A stretch of 64,000 nt of DNA from Amycolatopsis marina (GTDB taxonomy: Bacteria > Actinomycetota > Actinomycetes > Mycobacteriales > Pseudonocardiaceae), in assembly GCF_900111885.1 (NCBI RefSeq), contig NZ_FOKG01000013.1, forward strand, positions 124,001-188,000. The letters run 5' to 3'. Positions 1-8,328 of the stretch are shown piece by piece. The notes beneath the pieces are model-generated. The model was given only the letters and a program-made list of their open reading frames with translations, did no database searches and was not told the origin of the DNA. Every line of letters starts with the position of its first letter. Positions within the stretch are counted from its first letter, which is position 1. The position numbers and the translations under genes were made by a program.

Positions 1-542
1 AGGAAGACCAGGTCCAGGTGCAGGGTGCGCAGGCTGTGCACGGCAACGGGTCCGACCAATGCATCGGACGGGGTCCGGACACCGCCGGTGAGCACGACCG
101 TCCGGTCGGACTGGCCGGAGGCGCGCAGCACGTCGGCGACCTGGATCGAGTTCGTGACGATGGTGAGACCGGGGACCGAATCGAGCGCGTGGGCGAGTGT
201 CCAGGTGGTCGTACCCGCGGACAGCCCGATCGCCGTGCCGGGCCGGACCAGGGTCGCGGCCATCGAGGCGATCGCGTTCTTCTGGGCCCGCTGCCGGACG
301 GACTTCGCCTCGAAACCGGGCTCGTCGGTGCTCTTCCCCATCATCGAGGTGGCGCCGCCGTAGACCTTCTCCACCAAGCCGCGACCGGCCAGCACGTCGA
401 GGTCACGGCGCACGGTCATGTCGGAGACGCCCAATTTCACGACAAGGTCGCTCACCCGGACGGCCCCGTCCCGCCGGGCCTCCTCCAGGATGATCGCCTG
501 CCGTTGCCGCGCCAGCACCCGCCAACTCCGTCCCCGCGCCAT
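1..542 (-). CDS. DeoR/GlpR-family transcriptional repressor, 3' end cut by window edge
   Basis: A sugar-metabolism repressor of the DeoR/GlpR family. About 180 N-terminal residues are visible; the family normally runs to about 250. The first 60 residues are a DeoR-type helix-turn-helix, with VSDMTVRRDLDVLAGRGL as the recognition region and the usual YGGA turn after it. The effector domain then starts with IGLSAGTTTWTLAHAL, the phosphosugar-binding GxGTT-like loop. The ATG at 542 is chosen because the HTH begins about 15 residues later, as in relatives. It lies divergent from nothing visible; its target operon is presumably outside the window. The family call is secure, the ligand unknown. Confidence 0.9.
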   Translation of the reverse strand, partial: MARGRSWRVLARQRQAIILEEARRDGAVRVSDLVVKLGVSDMTVRRDLDVLAGRGLVEKVYGGATSMMGKSTDEPGFEAKSVRQRAQKNAIASMAATLVRPGTAIGLSAGTTTWTLAHALDSVPGLTIVTNSIQVADVLRASGQSDRTVVLTGGVRTPSDALVGPVAVHSLRTLHLDLVF

Positions 543-603
543 TGTCAACTACACAAAATCCTACACGATCAAACACCTGGGGCGGGGAGGTGCTCGGAGT
601 CCT

Positions 604-2007
604 TCAGCCGGGAATTCCTGGCAACCGGATCGTGAGCAGGGCGCCGCCCTCGGGTGCGTTGGCGGCGTAGACGGTGCCGCCGTGTCGTTCGGCGGCCTGT
701 TTGACGATGGCGAGCCCGAGGCCGGAGCCGGGCAGTGTGCGTGCCTCGGAGGATCGGTAGAAGCGGTCGAACACCTTCGGCAGGTCGTCCTCGGCGATCC
801 CGGGCCCGGAGTCGGCGACCTCGAGCACGGCGGTGCCGTCCCCCAGCGGGCGCAATCGGACGCGGACCACTGAGCCCTCGGGAGCGAACTTCACGGCGTT
901 GTCCAGCAGGTTGAGCACGGCCCGTTCCAGCGCGCTGGAGTCTCCGGTGAGCACCCAGGGCTGCAGCTCGACGTCGAAGTCGATCTCCCCGGCGCGCCTG
1001 CGGGCACGGTCCAGCGCCCGCTCGACGGTCTCCACGAGTTCGACACGTTCGAACTCGGCGCGGGGTTCGTCCTGCCTGGCCAGCTCCACGAGGTCGCCGA
1101 TGAGCTGGGTCAGCTCGTCGAGCTGACCGCTGATGTCGGCCTCGATCTCGTCCCTGTCCTTTTCTGACAGGGATGCGGTCTGCGAGCGGCTCGCGGCGAG
1201 GAGCAGTTCCAGATTGGTGCGCAGGGAGGTCAGCGGGGTGCGCAGTTCGTGGCCTGCGTCGGCGACGAGTTGACGCTGCCGTTCCTGGGACTCCGCCACC
1301 GCACCGAGCATCGTGTTGAAGCTGTGGGTGAGCCGAGCCAGCTCGTCGTCGCCGCTGACCGGGATCGGCCGCAGATCACCGGTTCGGGACACGCGCTCGG
1401 TGGCGGACGTGAGTCGTTCGACGGGACGCAGGCCGCCGCGCGCGACCGCGGTGCCTGCGAGCGCGGCGACGACCACGCCCGCGCCGCTGATCAGCAGCAG
1501 CACGAGGGACAGTTCGGCGAGGGTGTGCTTGGTGGGGCCGAGCGACTGCGCGAGCACCATGGCCTCGCCGACACCCGACGGCAGGGCGATCACCCGCGTA
1601 TCGGTGGCGGTGTCGGTGCGCAGCGAGTAGGGGGACTCACCCCGGGCCACCGCGAGTTCGGGCTCGCCCCACGGCGGCTGGCGGCCCTCGCCCGGATAGA
1701 CCAGCTGCTTTTCGTCGGAGTAGAGCAGGCCGATCTGGATGTCGGTACTGGCCAGGAAGGCACCGGGGATCTGCTGCAGTCTGCTCTGCACCGGCGGAGT
1801 CTCCACCGCGGAGGTGGCGCGCTGGATGAGTGTGTCGTCGATCTGCTGGTAGAGGTTGTCGCGGACGGTGAGGTAGGCACCGAGCGACACCAGGCCGACC
1901 GCGCCGGCGACGCAGATGGCCGCGAGCAGGGTGACCCTGGCTCGCAGGGAGAAGCGGCGCCGCCCGGCCGGAGCGGACGGTTCCGCGACGGAAGCGGCAC
2001 TGCTCAC
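604..2007 (-). CDS. mprB: Sensor histidine kinase, MprB-like
   Basis: Membrane-bound sensor kinase of 467 residues. An N-terminal TM helix (about 24-46), an extracytoplasmic sensor region (47-165) and a second TM (about 167-190) are followed by a HAMP domain with the GLRPVERLT start, a HisKA dimerisation helix with the H-box DAGHELRTPLTSL (phospho-His near 254), and a HATPase_c domain with N box NLLDNAVKFAP, G1 DSGPGI and G2 GSGLGLAIV. The start overlaps the stop of the upstream response regulator (ATGA), so the pair is translationally coupled. In mycobacteria MprAB senses envelope stress; the sensed signal here is inferred only from the strong regulator match. Confidence 0.93.
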   Translation of the reverse strand: MSSAASVAEPSAPAGRRRFSLRARVTLLAAICVAGAVGLVSLGAYLTVRDNLYQQIDDTLIQRATSAVETPPVQSRLQQIPGAFLASTDIQIGLLYSDEKQLVYPGEGRQPPWGEPELAVARGESPYSLRTDTATDTRVIALPSGVGEAMVLAQSLGPTKHTLAELSLVLLLISGAGVVVAALAGTAVARGGLRPVERLTSATERVSRTGDLRPIPVSGDDELARLTHSFNTMLGAVAESQERQRQLVADAGHELRTPLTSLRTNLELLLAASRSQTASLSEKDRDEIEADISGQLDELTQLIGDLVELARQDEPRAEFERVELVETVERALDRARRRAGEIDFDVELQPWVLTGDSSALERAVLNLLDNAVKFAPEGSVVRVRLRPLGDGTAVLEVADSGPGIAEDDLPKVFDRFYRSSEARTLPGSGLGLAIVKQAAERHGGTVYAANAPEGGALLTIRLPGIPG

Positions 2008-2696
2008 GGAGGGGTCTCCCGCAGCACGTAGCCCACGCCACGCACGGTGTGGATCAGCCGGGGCTCACCGCCTGCCTCGGTCTTGCGGCGCAGGTAGCCG
2101 ACGTAGACCTCGAGGGCATTGCCGGAGGTCGGGAAGTCGTAGCCCCACACCTCCTCGAGGATGCGGCCGCGGGTCAGGACGTGCTTCGGATAGGACAGCA
2201 GCAGTTCCATCAGGGCGAACTCGGTCCTGGTGAGGCTGATCGCGCGCTCTCCCCTGCGAACCTCCCGGGTCCCGGGGTCGAGGGTGAGGTCGGCGAAGCT
2301 GAGCACCTCGGCCTGCTGCTCGGACTGGCTCTCGTTGCCCGAGCGGCGCAGCAGCGCACGGAGGCGGGCGAGCAACTCCTCTAGGGCGAACGGCTTGGGC
2401 AGGTAGTCGTCGGCTCCCGCGTCCAGTCCGGAGACCCGGTCGGAGACGGTGTCGCGCGCGGTGAGGACGAGAATCGGCAGGTCGTCCCCGGTGCTGCGCA
2501 GCCTGCGGGCGACTTCGAGACCGTCGAGTCTTGGCATCATGACGTCGAGAACCATCGCGTCGGGGCGGTTGGCGATGATGGCGTCCAGGGCCTGCGCCCC
2601 GTCGCTGGCGAGCTCGACCTGGTAGCCGTTGAACTCGAGGGACCGACGAAGCGACTCCCGGACCGCCCGGTCGTCGTCGACAACGAGAATGCGCAT
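2004..2696 (-). CDS. mprA: Response regulator, MprA-like (OmpR family)
   Basis: Two-component response regulator of 230 residues. It opens with MRILVVDDDRAVRESL and has the acidic pocket DDD, the phospho-acceptor Asp in VLDVMMPRLDGLEV and the switch Lys in DYLPKPFALEELLAR. A C-terminal OmpR-type winged helix ends VRGVGYVLRETPP. The sequence is close, as I remember it, to mycobacterial MprA along its whole length, so I use the name. An in-frame ATG lies 57 bases upstream at 2753, but homologues begin at MRILVV, so 2696 is preferred. It is the first gene of the operon with the kinase and likely controls an envelope-stress regulon. Confidence 0.93.
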   Translation of the reverse strand: MRILVVDDDRAVRESLRRSLEFNGYQVELASDGAQALDAIIANRPDAMVLDVMMPRLDGLEVARRLRSTGDDLPILVLTARDTVSDRVSGLDAGADDYLPKPFALEELLARLRALLRRSGNESQSEQQAEVLSFADLTLDPGTREVRRGERAISLTRTEFALMELLLSYPKHVLTRGRILEEVWGYDFPTSGNALEVYVGYLRRKTEAGGEPRLIHTVRGVGYVLRETPP

Positions 2697-2759
2697 GACC
2701 ACAGTCTTACTCGCGAGTCTGAGCCGCTGCTGAGAACACGCGGGTGCGGGCACTCGGAG

Positions 2760-3371
2760 TCACTCGGCTCCGGTACCCCTGGCGACGGGTGCGTTCCACT
2801 TCCGCCAGAGGGCCAGCACACGCACGGTGACCACGACGGCGGCAGCGAGCACGGTCACCGGCGCGGCGGGCAGACGCAGCAGGTGCCCGACGCCGACCAG
2901 GACGGCGCCCGCGAGAGCGGCGAGGGCGTAGATCTCCTTGCGCAGGACGAGCGGGATCTCGCGCAGGAGGACGTCGCGCAGGGCGCCTCCGCCGATCCCG
3001 GTGGTCATGCCGACCAGGCAGGCGGTGTAGACCGGAGCGCCTGCGTTGAGGGCGATGGCGGTGCCGGAGGTGGCGAACACGCCGAGGCCGACGGCGTCGG
3101 CGAGCAGGACGGCCTTGCGCAGTTTGGCCAGCACCGGATGGAAGGCGAAGACGGCGAGAGCGGTGGTGGCGCCGACGGCGAGGTAGGGCCAGGTGCGCAA
3201 GGTGGTCGGCGGGTTGATGCCGAGCAGGACGTCGCGAATGATGCCGCCGCCGAGGGCGGTGGTGATGCCCAGCACGACGACGCCGAAGACGTCGAGCCGG
3301 GCCCACACCGCAGCGAAGGACCCGGAGGCGGCAAACGCCACCAGCCCGAGCATCTCCAGCGCGTAGAGCAC
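2760..3371 (-). CDS. TRIC/UPF0126 (YadS/YicG-like) integral membrane protein
   Basis: A 203-residue membrane protein with about seven hydrophobic helices and the internal two-fold repeat of the UPF0126/TRIC family. The two repeat units carry the glycine-rich GGGIIRDVLLG (about 42-52) and GGGALRDVLLR (about 128-138), the conserved kinked segments that line the pore in prokaryotic TRIC cation channels. Known members are trimeric, K+-selective channels; a transported ion cannot be read from sequence. It runs in the same direction as mprA with a 63-base gap that could hold a separate promoter. Family assignment is firm, physiological role unknown. Confidence 0.88.
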   Translation of the reverse strand: MLYALEMLGLVAFAASGSFAAVWARLDVFGVVVLGITTALGGGIIRDVLLGINPPTTLRTWPYLAVGATTALAVFAFHPVLAKLRKAVLLADAVGLGVFATSGTAIALNAGAPVYTACLVGMTTGIGGGALRDVLLREIPLVLRKEIYALAALAGAVLVGVGHLLRLPAAPVTVLAAAVVVTVRVLALWRKWNAPVARGTGAE

Positions 3372-3380
3372 GCCTTATTA

Positions 3381-4031
3381 CTAGTCGATCAGCCCACCGC
3401 GATAAGCGAGCAACGCCGCCTGCACCCGGTTGGCCGCCCCAATCTTGGACAGGACGGCCGAGACGTAGCCCTTGACCGTGGCTTCGGACAGGTGCAGCTT
3501 GCTGCCGATCTCGGCATTGGACATGCCCTGACCGATGAGGCCGACCACCTCGCGTTCCCGGTCCGACAGCGAGGAGAGCAGCTTGCGCGCCGGCTGGGCG
3601 GCCCGCTGCTCGTCGCGATGGGCATGGACCATTCGAGCGGCCACCCCGGGGTCGAGCACGGCCCCTCCCCTGGACAGGTCGCGGACCGCACGCAACAGCG
3701 CGGCCGGGTCGATGTCCTTGAGCAGGAAGCCGTTGGCTCCGAGGCGGAGGGCAAGGCTCACGTACTCGTCGATGTCGAACGTGGTCAGCATGGCCACGTA
3801 GGGGGGATCGGGCAGCGCCTGGATGGCGCGGAGCGCGCGGATGCCGTCATCGGCGGCGCGCATCTTGATGTCGAGCAGGGCGACATCGGGGTGGTACCGA
3901 CGAGCGGTCTCCACGGCCGACCTGCCATCGCTGGCTTCTCCGACGATTTCTATGTCCGGCGCTCCCGACAACATGGCGCGCAAGCCCGATCGGACCAGGT
4001 CCTCGTCGTCGGCAAACATGACCTTGATCAA
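3381..4031 (-). CDS. NarL/FixJ-family response regulator, orphan
   Basis: Response regulator of 216 residues with a receiver domain (MIKVMFADDEDLVRSGL, phospho-Asp in VALLDIKM, switch Lys in NGFLLKDIDP) and a LuxR-type HTH near the C-terminus (LSDREREVVGLIGQGMSNAE, ending in VKGYVSAVLSKIG). The loop after the phospho-Asp reads MRAADDGIRA rather than the usual MPxxDGxxA, a two-residue expansion at the conserved Pro. No histidine kinase gene is adjacent: upstream is tRNA-Arg and the island boundary, downstream a TRIC protein only 9 bases away. It is therefore an orphan here, or its kinase was lost or displaced. Confidence 0.9.
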   Translation of the reverse strand: MIKVMFADDEDLVRSGLRAMLSGAPDIEIVGEASDGRSAVETARRYHPDVALLDIKMRAADDGIRALRAIQALPDPPYVAMLTTFDIDEYVSLALRLGANGFLLKDIDPAALLRAVRDLSRGGAVLDPGVAARMVHAHRDEQRAAQPARKLLSSLSDREREVVGLIGQGMSNAEIGSKLHLSEATVKGYVSAVLSKIGAANRVQAALLAYRGGLID

Positions 4032-4194
4032 CGACGCCTCCGGAACGTGTGGCGGGGTTCACCCGCTTGTGGTCAACGAGGCTACCCATTGACGCTCCGT
4101 TGACGTTAACCACACACCCACCTGGGCGAGCCGCAGCCCGATCCCGCCGCGCCGATACCACCCGCCGCCCGGTACGCTAGTCGCGCACGTCCCC

Positions 4195-4267
4195 GCCCTC
4201 GTAGCTCAGGGGATAGAGCACCGCTCTCCTAAAGCGGGTGTCGCAGGTTCGAATCCTGCCGGGGGCA
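4195..4267 (+). tRNA. tRNA-Arg (anticodon CCU)
   Basis: A 73-base cloverleaf. The acceptor stem GCCCTCG pairs with CGGGGGC (one G-U), the D arm is GCTC/GAGC, the anticodon stem CCGCT/AGCGG closes the loop CTCCTAA with anticodon CCU (reads AGG), and the T arm is GCAGG-TTCGAAT-CCTGC; the discriminator is A and no CCA is encoded. A TACGCT -10-like box lies at 4172-4177. The 3' half is duplicated at 8748-8785, so this gene is the integration target of the adjacent island, which restored the 3' end. Confidence 0.95.
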
Positions 4268-4281
4268 CACAGGTCAGAGGC
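4230..4281 (+). repeat. Island left attachment repeat (in tRNA-Arg)
   Basis: Left copy of a direct repeat covering the anticodon-stem 3' side, T arm, acceptor 3' strand and 14 bases beyond. Bases 4238-4268 are identical (31 of 31) to 8755-8785; after one mismatch (4269), 4270-4281 equals 8787-8798. Left of 4238 the copies differ by one base insertion (AAAGCGGG here against AAAGCGG). Confidence 0.88.
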
Positions 4282-4921
4282 ACTTTCTGGAGATCCCCGA
4301 CCTCTCGCGTGGTGCCGTACGTGGTGCGAGTCACGAGATGCAAACTCAGCAGGCCCAGCAGAGGAACCGGCCGGATGGCTATTGGATAGCCGGAGCCAGC
4401 CCAGAGGCCGCCGAGTATGCCTATGTGTCACGCCGAGCCCGTGATCGGATGCCATGGGCAGCACTCGCCACAGCCGGTGCGTACAACACGATGACTCACC
4501 TCGGTACCAACGATTGGGCAGCCTCGGCACGAAGCCAGACAGCGAGTTGCACGCCGAGTTGGAGCACGCCCAGACATGGGAATCCGACAGCGACCCGCAC
4601 GGCCAACAGCTCCCACGCGCGAAACGCCACGACGACAAGAGCCTCGCCGCCATCCGCTTCTCCGACTGAGCCCACCCCCGCCTGACCTAGGCAAACGGTC
4701 CGCAGAGCCGGTGTGCTCAGAGTTTTTTTTCTTGTTCAAGGCGGCGCCTGCGGCGCCGCTGATCCGGCCCTCATCAACTCGAACCGCCAAGCGCGGGCGT
4801 GCGGCTGCCGCCGGTCCCGCGCGGCGGTTCGAGCAAGGCCGGGCAGCACCGCAAAAACAGAAGAAGATGTCCTCGCCGGACGGGCAGGTCTCCGGGATGG
4901 CGAACAGGACTTACCTGTAGT
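4268..4921. other. Left end of island, no intact gene; possible frameshifted remnant
   Basis: No intact gene is convincing here. Between about 4338 and 4669 protein-like sequence appears in two frames of the + strand: one frame reads YWIAGASPEAAEYAYVSRRA up to about 4500, and another frame ends in KPDSELHAELEHAQTWES and ...LAAIRFSD with a stop at 4669. This looks like one short gene broken by a frameshift, but I do not recognise a family. A T8 run (4723-4730) and a perfect 8-bp hairpin (4741-4748 with 4752-4759) follow; the T run precedes the stem, so it is not a standard terminator. Confidence 0.4.
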
Positions 4922-5425
4922 CTAGTTGGCGAGGTCTTGGTGCAATGATCGAATGAATTGCGTTAGTCCTTCCGGTTGCGCTCTACCGACTAGAAACTTG
5001 ATTTGCCGATCGGGCGACGAGCAGTGGAGAGTGATCTCTGATTTACGTGGCCACAAAGTCGATGATCCTTCACTTAGCCAAACTTCGTTCGGGTTTACTT
5101 CGTCTCCCTCATCAATCGTAACAAATCTCAAGTTTCTTCTCGGCCAGACAGTGACGTCTACAGGTTCGAGTTCGCTGGATTGAAACCGTGCAGCTGAACC
5201 GTCAGACCATCGAGCTTCATTCACCGTTAGCTCAGAGAAAACGATCGCACTACCAGACACATTGCCGTCGTCTGTAGTTTCAGTGCGAAGGTAGTAGTAG
5301 TTTATTTCCTGACCTTCAATGATTGCAGCCAGTCGATATATTACGTGCGGTGGAATCAGGTCAGATTGACGTCCTGCTGCTTCCTGGAAGGCTGCCATGA
5401 CCGCCTGGGGGAGCGTGCTATTCAC
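4922..5425 (-). CDS. Hypothetical island protein
   Basis: A 167-residue soluble protein with no signal peptide or TM helix and no family I recognise. The C-terminal half has strand-rich segments (VDVTVWPRRNLRFVTIDEGD, then SEITLHCSSPDRQIKFLVG) and ends in a helix, LTQFIRSLHQDLAN. Codon use is AT-richer than the chromosome, consistent with transfer on the island. The GTG at 5425 is chosen because AAGG lies 8 bases upstream; another GTG at 5434 lacks this. It is transcribed leftward, opposite to the other island genes. Real coding is likely from the aberrant but consistent composition and lack of a better frame. Confidence 0.65.
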   Translation of the reverse strand: MNSTLPQAVMAAFQEAAGRQSDLIPPHVIYRLAAIIEGQEINYYYLRTETTDDGNVSGSAIVFSELTVNEARWSDGSAARFQSSELEPVDVTVWPRRNLRFVTIDEGDEVNPNEVWLSEGSSTLWPRKSEITLHCSSPDRQIKFLVGRAQPEGLTQFIRSLHQDLAN

Positions 5426-5626
5426 GGATCCCACCTTTCACTAGAAGAGTGTTCGGAGGCGATTGCCGCCGACTGCCTCTAGCTCACGTCGGTGTTGGTG
5501 TTGGAGATGTTACTCACCCTGAGCCAAAGGCCCTGACTGCCAGGTCGCCATCTGACGCAGTCAAGGAAGGGTTCGAAACTCTTCCACTACTGTAGGCGTG
5601 GCGCCTCAGGGGTGCTTAGATCCAGT

Positions 5627-6232
5627 ATGGAATTACTTACGCTAGCTTTTTCGCTGCTGGCCGCCTTGTCGGCCAGCATTGCGGCGGGCTGGATGTGGCT
5701 TGATCGGCCACATCGATCCTGGCGAATAACTGTTAGTCGCGACCTATTGAAGACGACTAAAAATGGGAATGTTGAGAAACTAGGAATTGGCAGCAAGGAG
5801 GACAGTCATGTAGCCACAATTACACTATGCGCGACGGGAACAGCGATTCTTCACGACGTTGATGTCAGAGTTTGCGGGGCAGATTTCACGCACATTGACG
5901 TTGAGTCATCAGTAGATCGCATGGTGCCAGGTGGCGAACCTATACGGGTCGACGTAGACATACCGGAAGCGAGTAACGGGGAGGCTTACCTTGAGGTGAT
6001 CTGGCGTCGAAATCGACCACGCCGGATGGATGGCGAACGAATGAACCTCAGGTCCCTTAGCTGGTCTGACTGGAGATGGAAGTGGTCAAGTCTACGATGG
6101 GTTCGGCAGCCAGGTCAGCCACTGCACAAGGGTCGGTGGTCGCGCACCAAGGGCTTATGGGTGGAAAGATACAGGCCACCACGCGTGCCGATCCCTTCAT
6201 GCTTCACTGAAGATCATCATCAGTCGAAGTGA
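5627..6232 (+). CDS. Hypothetical island protein with N-terminal membrane anchor
   Basis: A 201-residue protein with one N-terminal hydrophobic helix (about 2-27: LLTLAFSLLAALSASIAAGW) followed by a strand-rich region (VATITLCATGTAILHDVDVR, then IRVDVDIPEASNGEAYLEVI) and a basic, Trp-rich tail (SLSWSDWRWKWSSLRWVRQ). The single helix without a cleavage site suggests a membrane-anchored cytoplasmic domain. No family recognised. ATG 5627 is preferred over GTG 5612, though neither has a strong ribosome site. AT-rich codon use matches the neighbouring island genes. Confidence 0.6.
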   Translation: MELLTLAFSLLAALSASIAAGWMWLDRPHRSWRITVSRDLLKTTKNGNVEKLGIGSKEDSHVATITLCATGTAILHDVDVRVCGADFTHIDVESSVDRMVPGGEPIRVDVDIPEASNGEAYLEVIWRRNRPRRMDGERMNLRSLSWSDWRWKWSSLRWVRQPGQPLHKGRWSRTKGLWVERYRPPRVPIPSCFTEDHHQSK

Positions 6233-6601
6233 ATTGCAGAGCAAGCATGGTTCGTTCGGGGAGAGGAGATTCAGCGCACGGGCTAACTGTGCGCTGCTGA
6301 TAATGAGGTAGGAAATCGGGTCCGTGTCACATCTATGCCACATGGTAAGCGCAGAGCACGGCAACCCGTTGCGAGTCGACGAGATCGGTTGCCACAGCTT
6401 AAACCTCAACTCGGCCCAGAATCGGAGATTAGAAGACTGATTGGCAGGTCAAGGGGCGCAGGTTTAGATCCTGTCAGTCGACCGGCAGAAGGCCCGTGGT
6501 CACGCACCAGGTAGTCTGGAGGCTCTGCAGCCCTACCCTCATTCGCCACGCGTTCGCGTGTTCACGTGACTCTCAGGAGCAAACGCGGGAGGCTGTACAA
6601 C
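6233..6601. other. Island intergenic region with tRNA-like remnant
   Basis: No gene seen. It contains the tRNA-like fragment described separately (6435-6483). The remainder shows no hairpin terminator or obvious operator; a GGGAGG ribosome site for the next gene is at its right end. Confidence 0.5.
6435..6483 (+). other. Degenerate tRNA 3'-half, resembling tRNA-Pro
   Basis: The stretch has the form of a tRNA variable loop, T arm (GCAGG, loop TTTAGAT, CCTGT) and acceptor strand (CAGTCGACC). An intact actinobacterial tRNA-Pro would, as I remember it, read GCAGG-TTCAAAT-CCTGT-CAGTCCG-ACCA, so the loop carries substitutions and the acceptor one deletion. No 5' half is present. It may mark an older attachment site inside the island. 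Confidence 0.35.
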
Positions 6602-7354
6602 GTGCCGAGTACTGTGAGTGGCCTACTGCTGTTCGTCGCGCTGATGCTCCCAGGGTTCGCGTACCTAGTGGTCAAGGAGCGCGCTGGCACGGAGCGTCGC
6701 ACCTCGCCGTTCCGCGAAACGGCCGCCGTTGTAGCGGCCAGCGTCGCGTCTGAGCTAGTCGCGTCCCTTGCGTCCGCAGTGCTCTGGATCAGATTCATCG
6801 ATGTGAAGCGCCTAATAAGCAGCCCCGGTGCGTATTGGCGAGCAGAACCACTAATCCTGGCACTATGGGGGGTTGGGCTGCTCGCACTGGCGACTATCAT
6901 TGCCGCCGCAGCGGCATGGCCGTGGCTACGGAAGCACATGCCGGGCAGTTACCCGCACTCGTCGACAGTTTCGGCTTGGTGGATGATTTTCGAGGAATTC
7001 GATCCGACTTCTGTAAAGCACGTTGGTTGTGAACTCGATGACGGCTCGTACATCGAAGGCAGGCTGGTATCATTCAACAACAATGCGGAAGATGCTGAAA
7101 ATCGTGACCTTGTTCTAAAGGAGCCAATAAAGCTCCGACCAGCAGGGAAAATGCGCGAAACCATTCCCTACGGTGCACACGTGGTTTGCGTCTCCGCACG
7201 ACGTATCGTAACGATGTTTGTCACGTACTCCGACCCAGATAACTGTGATCCGCCTACTTTTCCGGGGACGGAGGTGGCGGAGGAGGCGGCCGTCGCTGAT
7301 ATTGAGGCCCACCCTTCGAACCCACTGGCTTCTGGCCCTTCTGTCCTCCCGTAA
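6602..7354 (+). CDS. DUF6338-like membrane protein
   Basis: A 250-residue protein with three hydrophobic segments in the first 115 residues (VSGLLLFVALMLPGFAYLVV near 6-25, a second after SPFRETAAVVAASVASELV, a third LILALWGVGLLALATIIAA) and a soluble C-terminal half with a small beta domain (CELDDGSYIEGRLVSFNN). The PGFAYLVVKER and SPFRE signatures match my memory of the DUF6338 family of actinobacteria; function unknown. GTG 6602 is chosen for GGGAGG nine bases upstream. As the largest intact island gene it may be the cargo. Confidence 0.7.
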   Translation: MPSTVSGLLLFVALMLPGFAYLVVKERAGTERRTSPFRETAAVVAASVASELVASLASAVLWIRFIDVKRLISSPGAYWRAEPLILALWGVGLLALATIIAAAAAWPWLRKHMPGSYPHSSTVSAWWMIFEEFDPTSVKHVGCELDDGSYIEGRLVSFNNNAEDAENRDLVLKEPIKLRPAGKMRETIPYGAHVVCVSARRIVTMFVTYSDPDNCDPPTFPGTEVAEEAAVADIEAHPSNPLASGPSVLP

Positions 7355-7982
7355 CCCGTTGCCCTCGGTTCTCCTGACGCTGACCGAAGTCTTCGCGGCG
7401 GCGACGCTCTGACATTACAGCTCCCTAGACTCCACTCAGCACATTGCCATCCGCACAGTCGGCGTCCGAGTGCAAACAGTACGGGTTGGGCGAACTCGAG
7501 CCGCCGAGCGTGATAACTACCCCTCAACACGGAACTAAAGGGCTCGCCAGGGCGGCCAAAATATTGTACGCCCACGGAGTGCGGGGACACAAGAATACTC
7601 AGCCACAAGTGCCCAGTTGCGGCCCGAAATAGCTTACAGGAGACCATGGTCAGCCATCGCGATCGCAGGTTTGCTTTCGCTACTTGTGCAGCTAGTGGCG
7701 CGTGAACGAGACCCTCGGCAGACGTCAAAACAGATCGATCGGAAATCGACCCTGCGGTTGCAGATCGCAGCCGAGCACCTGCCTGCGTGTCAAATACATG
7801 CCACTGGGCACGACAGCAAGCCATCACAAACGATCACACCCGACGGATGACATCGGGCAGGTCAGACACAGAATCGCGGGCCGCACGCCTGGTTAGTCAA
7901 GGTTGTACAAGATTAAGGGGACGTTGGGTCACGTCCGAGCAGGATGCAGAGTCACCGCTGACCACGATCGGCCTTGAAGGGT
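7355..7982. other. Long island stretch without a recognisable gene
   Basis: About 630 bases with several short open frames but none with plausible ribosome sites, composition or domain features. I see no tRNA, terminator or repeat. It may be the scar of deleted mobility genes. Confidence 0.45.
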
Positions 7983-7988
7983 TATCAT
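7983..7988 (+). promoter_or_regulatory. Leaderless promoter -10 box for the DUF6247-like gene
   Basis: TATCAT sits six bases before the ATG at 7995, the spacing at which transcription would begin on the start codon. No ribosome site precedes the gene. I see no clear -35. Confidence 0.5.
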
Positions 7989-7994
7989 GGTGGC

Positions 7995-8321
7995 ATGACT
8001 GCGGCAGCATCGCACCACGATGGCCCCCCGGACCGGGAGGAGTTCGACTCCCCCCGAGCGATCAGGGCTGCGCTGTTGCCTGAAGAGGTCCCCTCGTTCG
8101 ATGCGGCGTATCAGCAGGCGCTCCGAGAGGCAGCGGAGACGCTGAGCCTGGAAGCGCTGCATTCGACGCTGGCCAACTGGCGGCGCATCGCGCGGATGAC
8201 ACAGGCGGACCCGGCCGGGCACCGCAGGATGCTGCAGCAGGCCGAACGGACGTTGCGCACCGGGCAGCCGCCAGAGAACGGGATCGAGTGGAAGCAGCTA
8301 CGGGCTGAGTTGGGCGTCTGA
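7995..8321 (+). CDS. DUF6247-like protein, probable antitoxin
   Basis: A 108-residue, acidic, helical protein with no membrane segment. It matches my memory of the DUF6247 family in actinobacteria, usually found upstream of a small RelE/ParE-like gene. A central run (EEVPSFDAAYQQALREAAET) and the tail GIEWKQLRAELGV are typical. It overlaps no other gene and ends seven bases before the toxin-like gene, so the two are likely one transcript from the leaderless promoter at 7983. Antitoxin role is inferred from gene order and size; no DNA-binding motif is obvious. Confidence 0.7.
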   Translation: MTAAASHHDGPPDREEFDSPRAIRAALLPEEVPSFDAAYQQALREAAETLSLEALHSTLANWRRIARMTQADPAGHRRMLQQAERTLRTGQPPENGIEWKQLRAELGV

Positions 8322-8328
8322 CCTTCCT

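Noticed and set aside
2883..4103. Long + strand open frames opposite the TRIC and response-regulator genes
   Set aside because: Antisense to recognisable family proteins; composition is typical of GC-rich shadow.
4177..4653. Minus-strand frame across tRNA-Arg
   Set aside because: Translation of tRNA sequence (APGRIRTCDTRFRR string), no coding features.
4723..4759. T-run and 8-bp hairpin as rho-independent terminator
   Set aside because: The T run comes before the stem in the + direction and would be an A run on the minus strand, so neither strand gives stem then U tract.
7617..7850. Small + strand frame with a hydrophobic N-terminus in the island gap
   Set aside because: No ribosome site, composition unlike neighbours, ends in Gln/Thr-rich random sequence.
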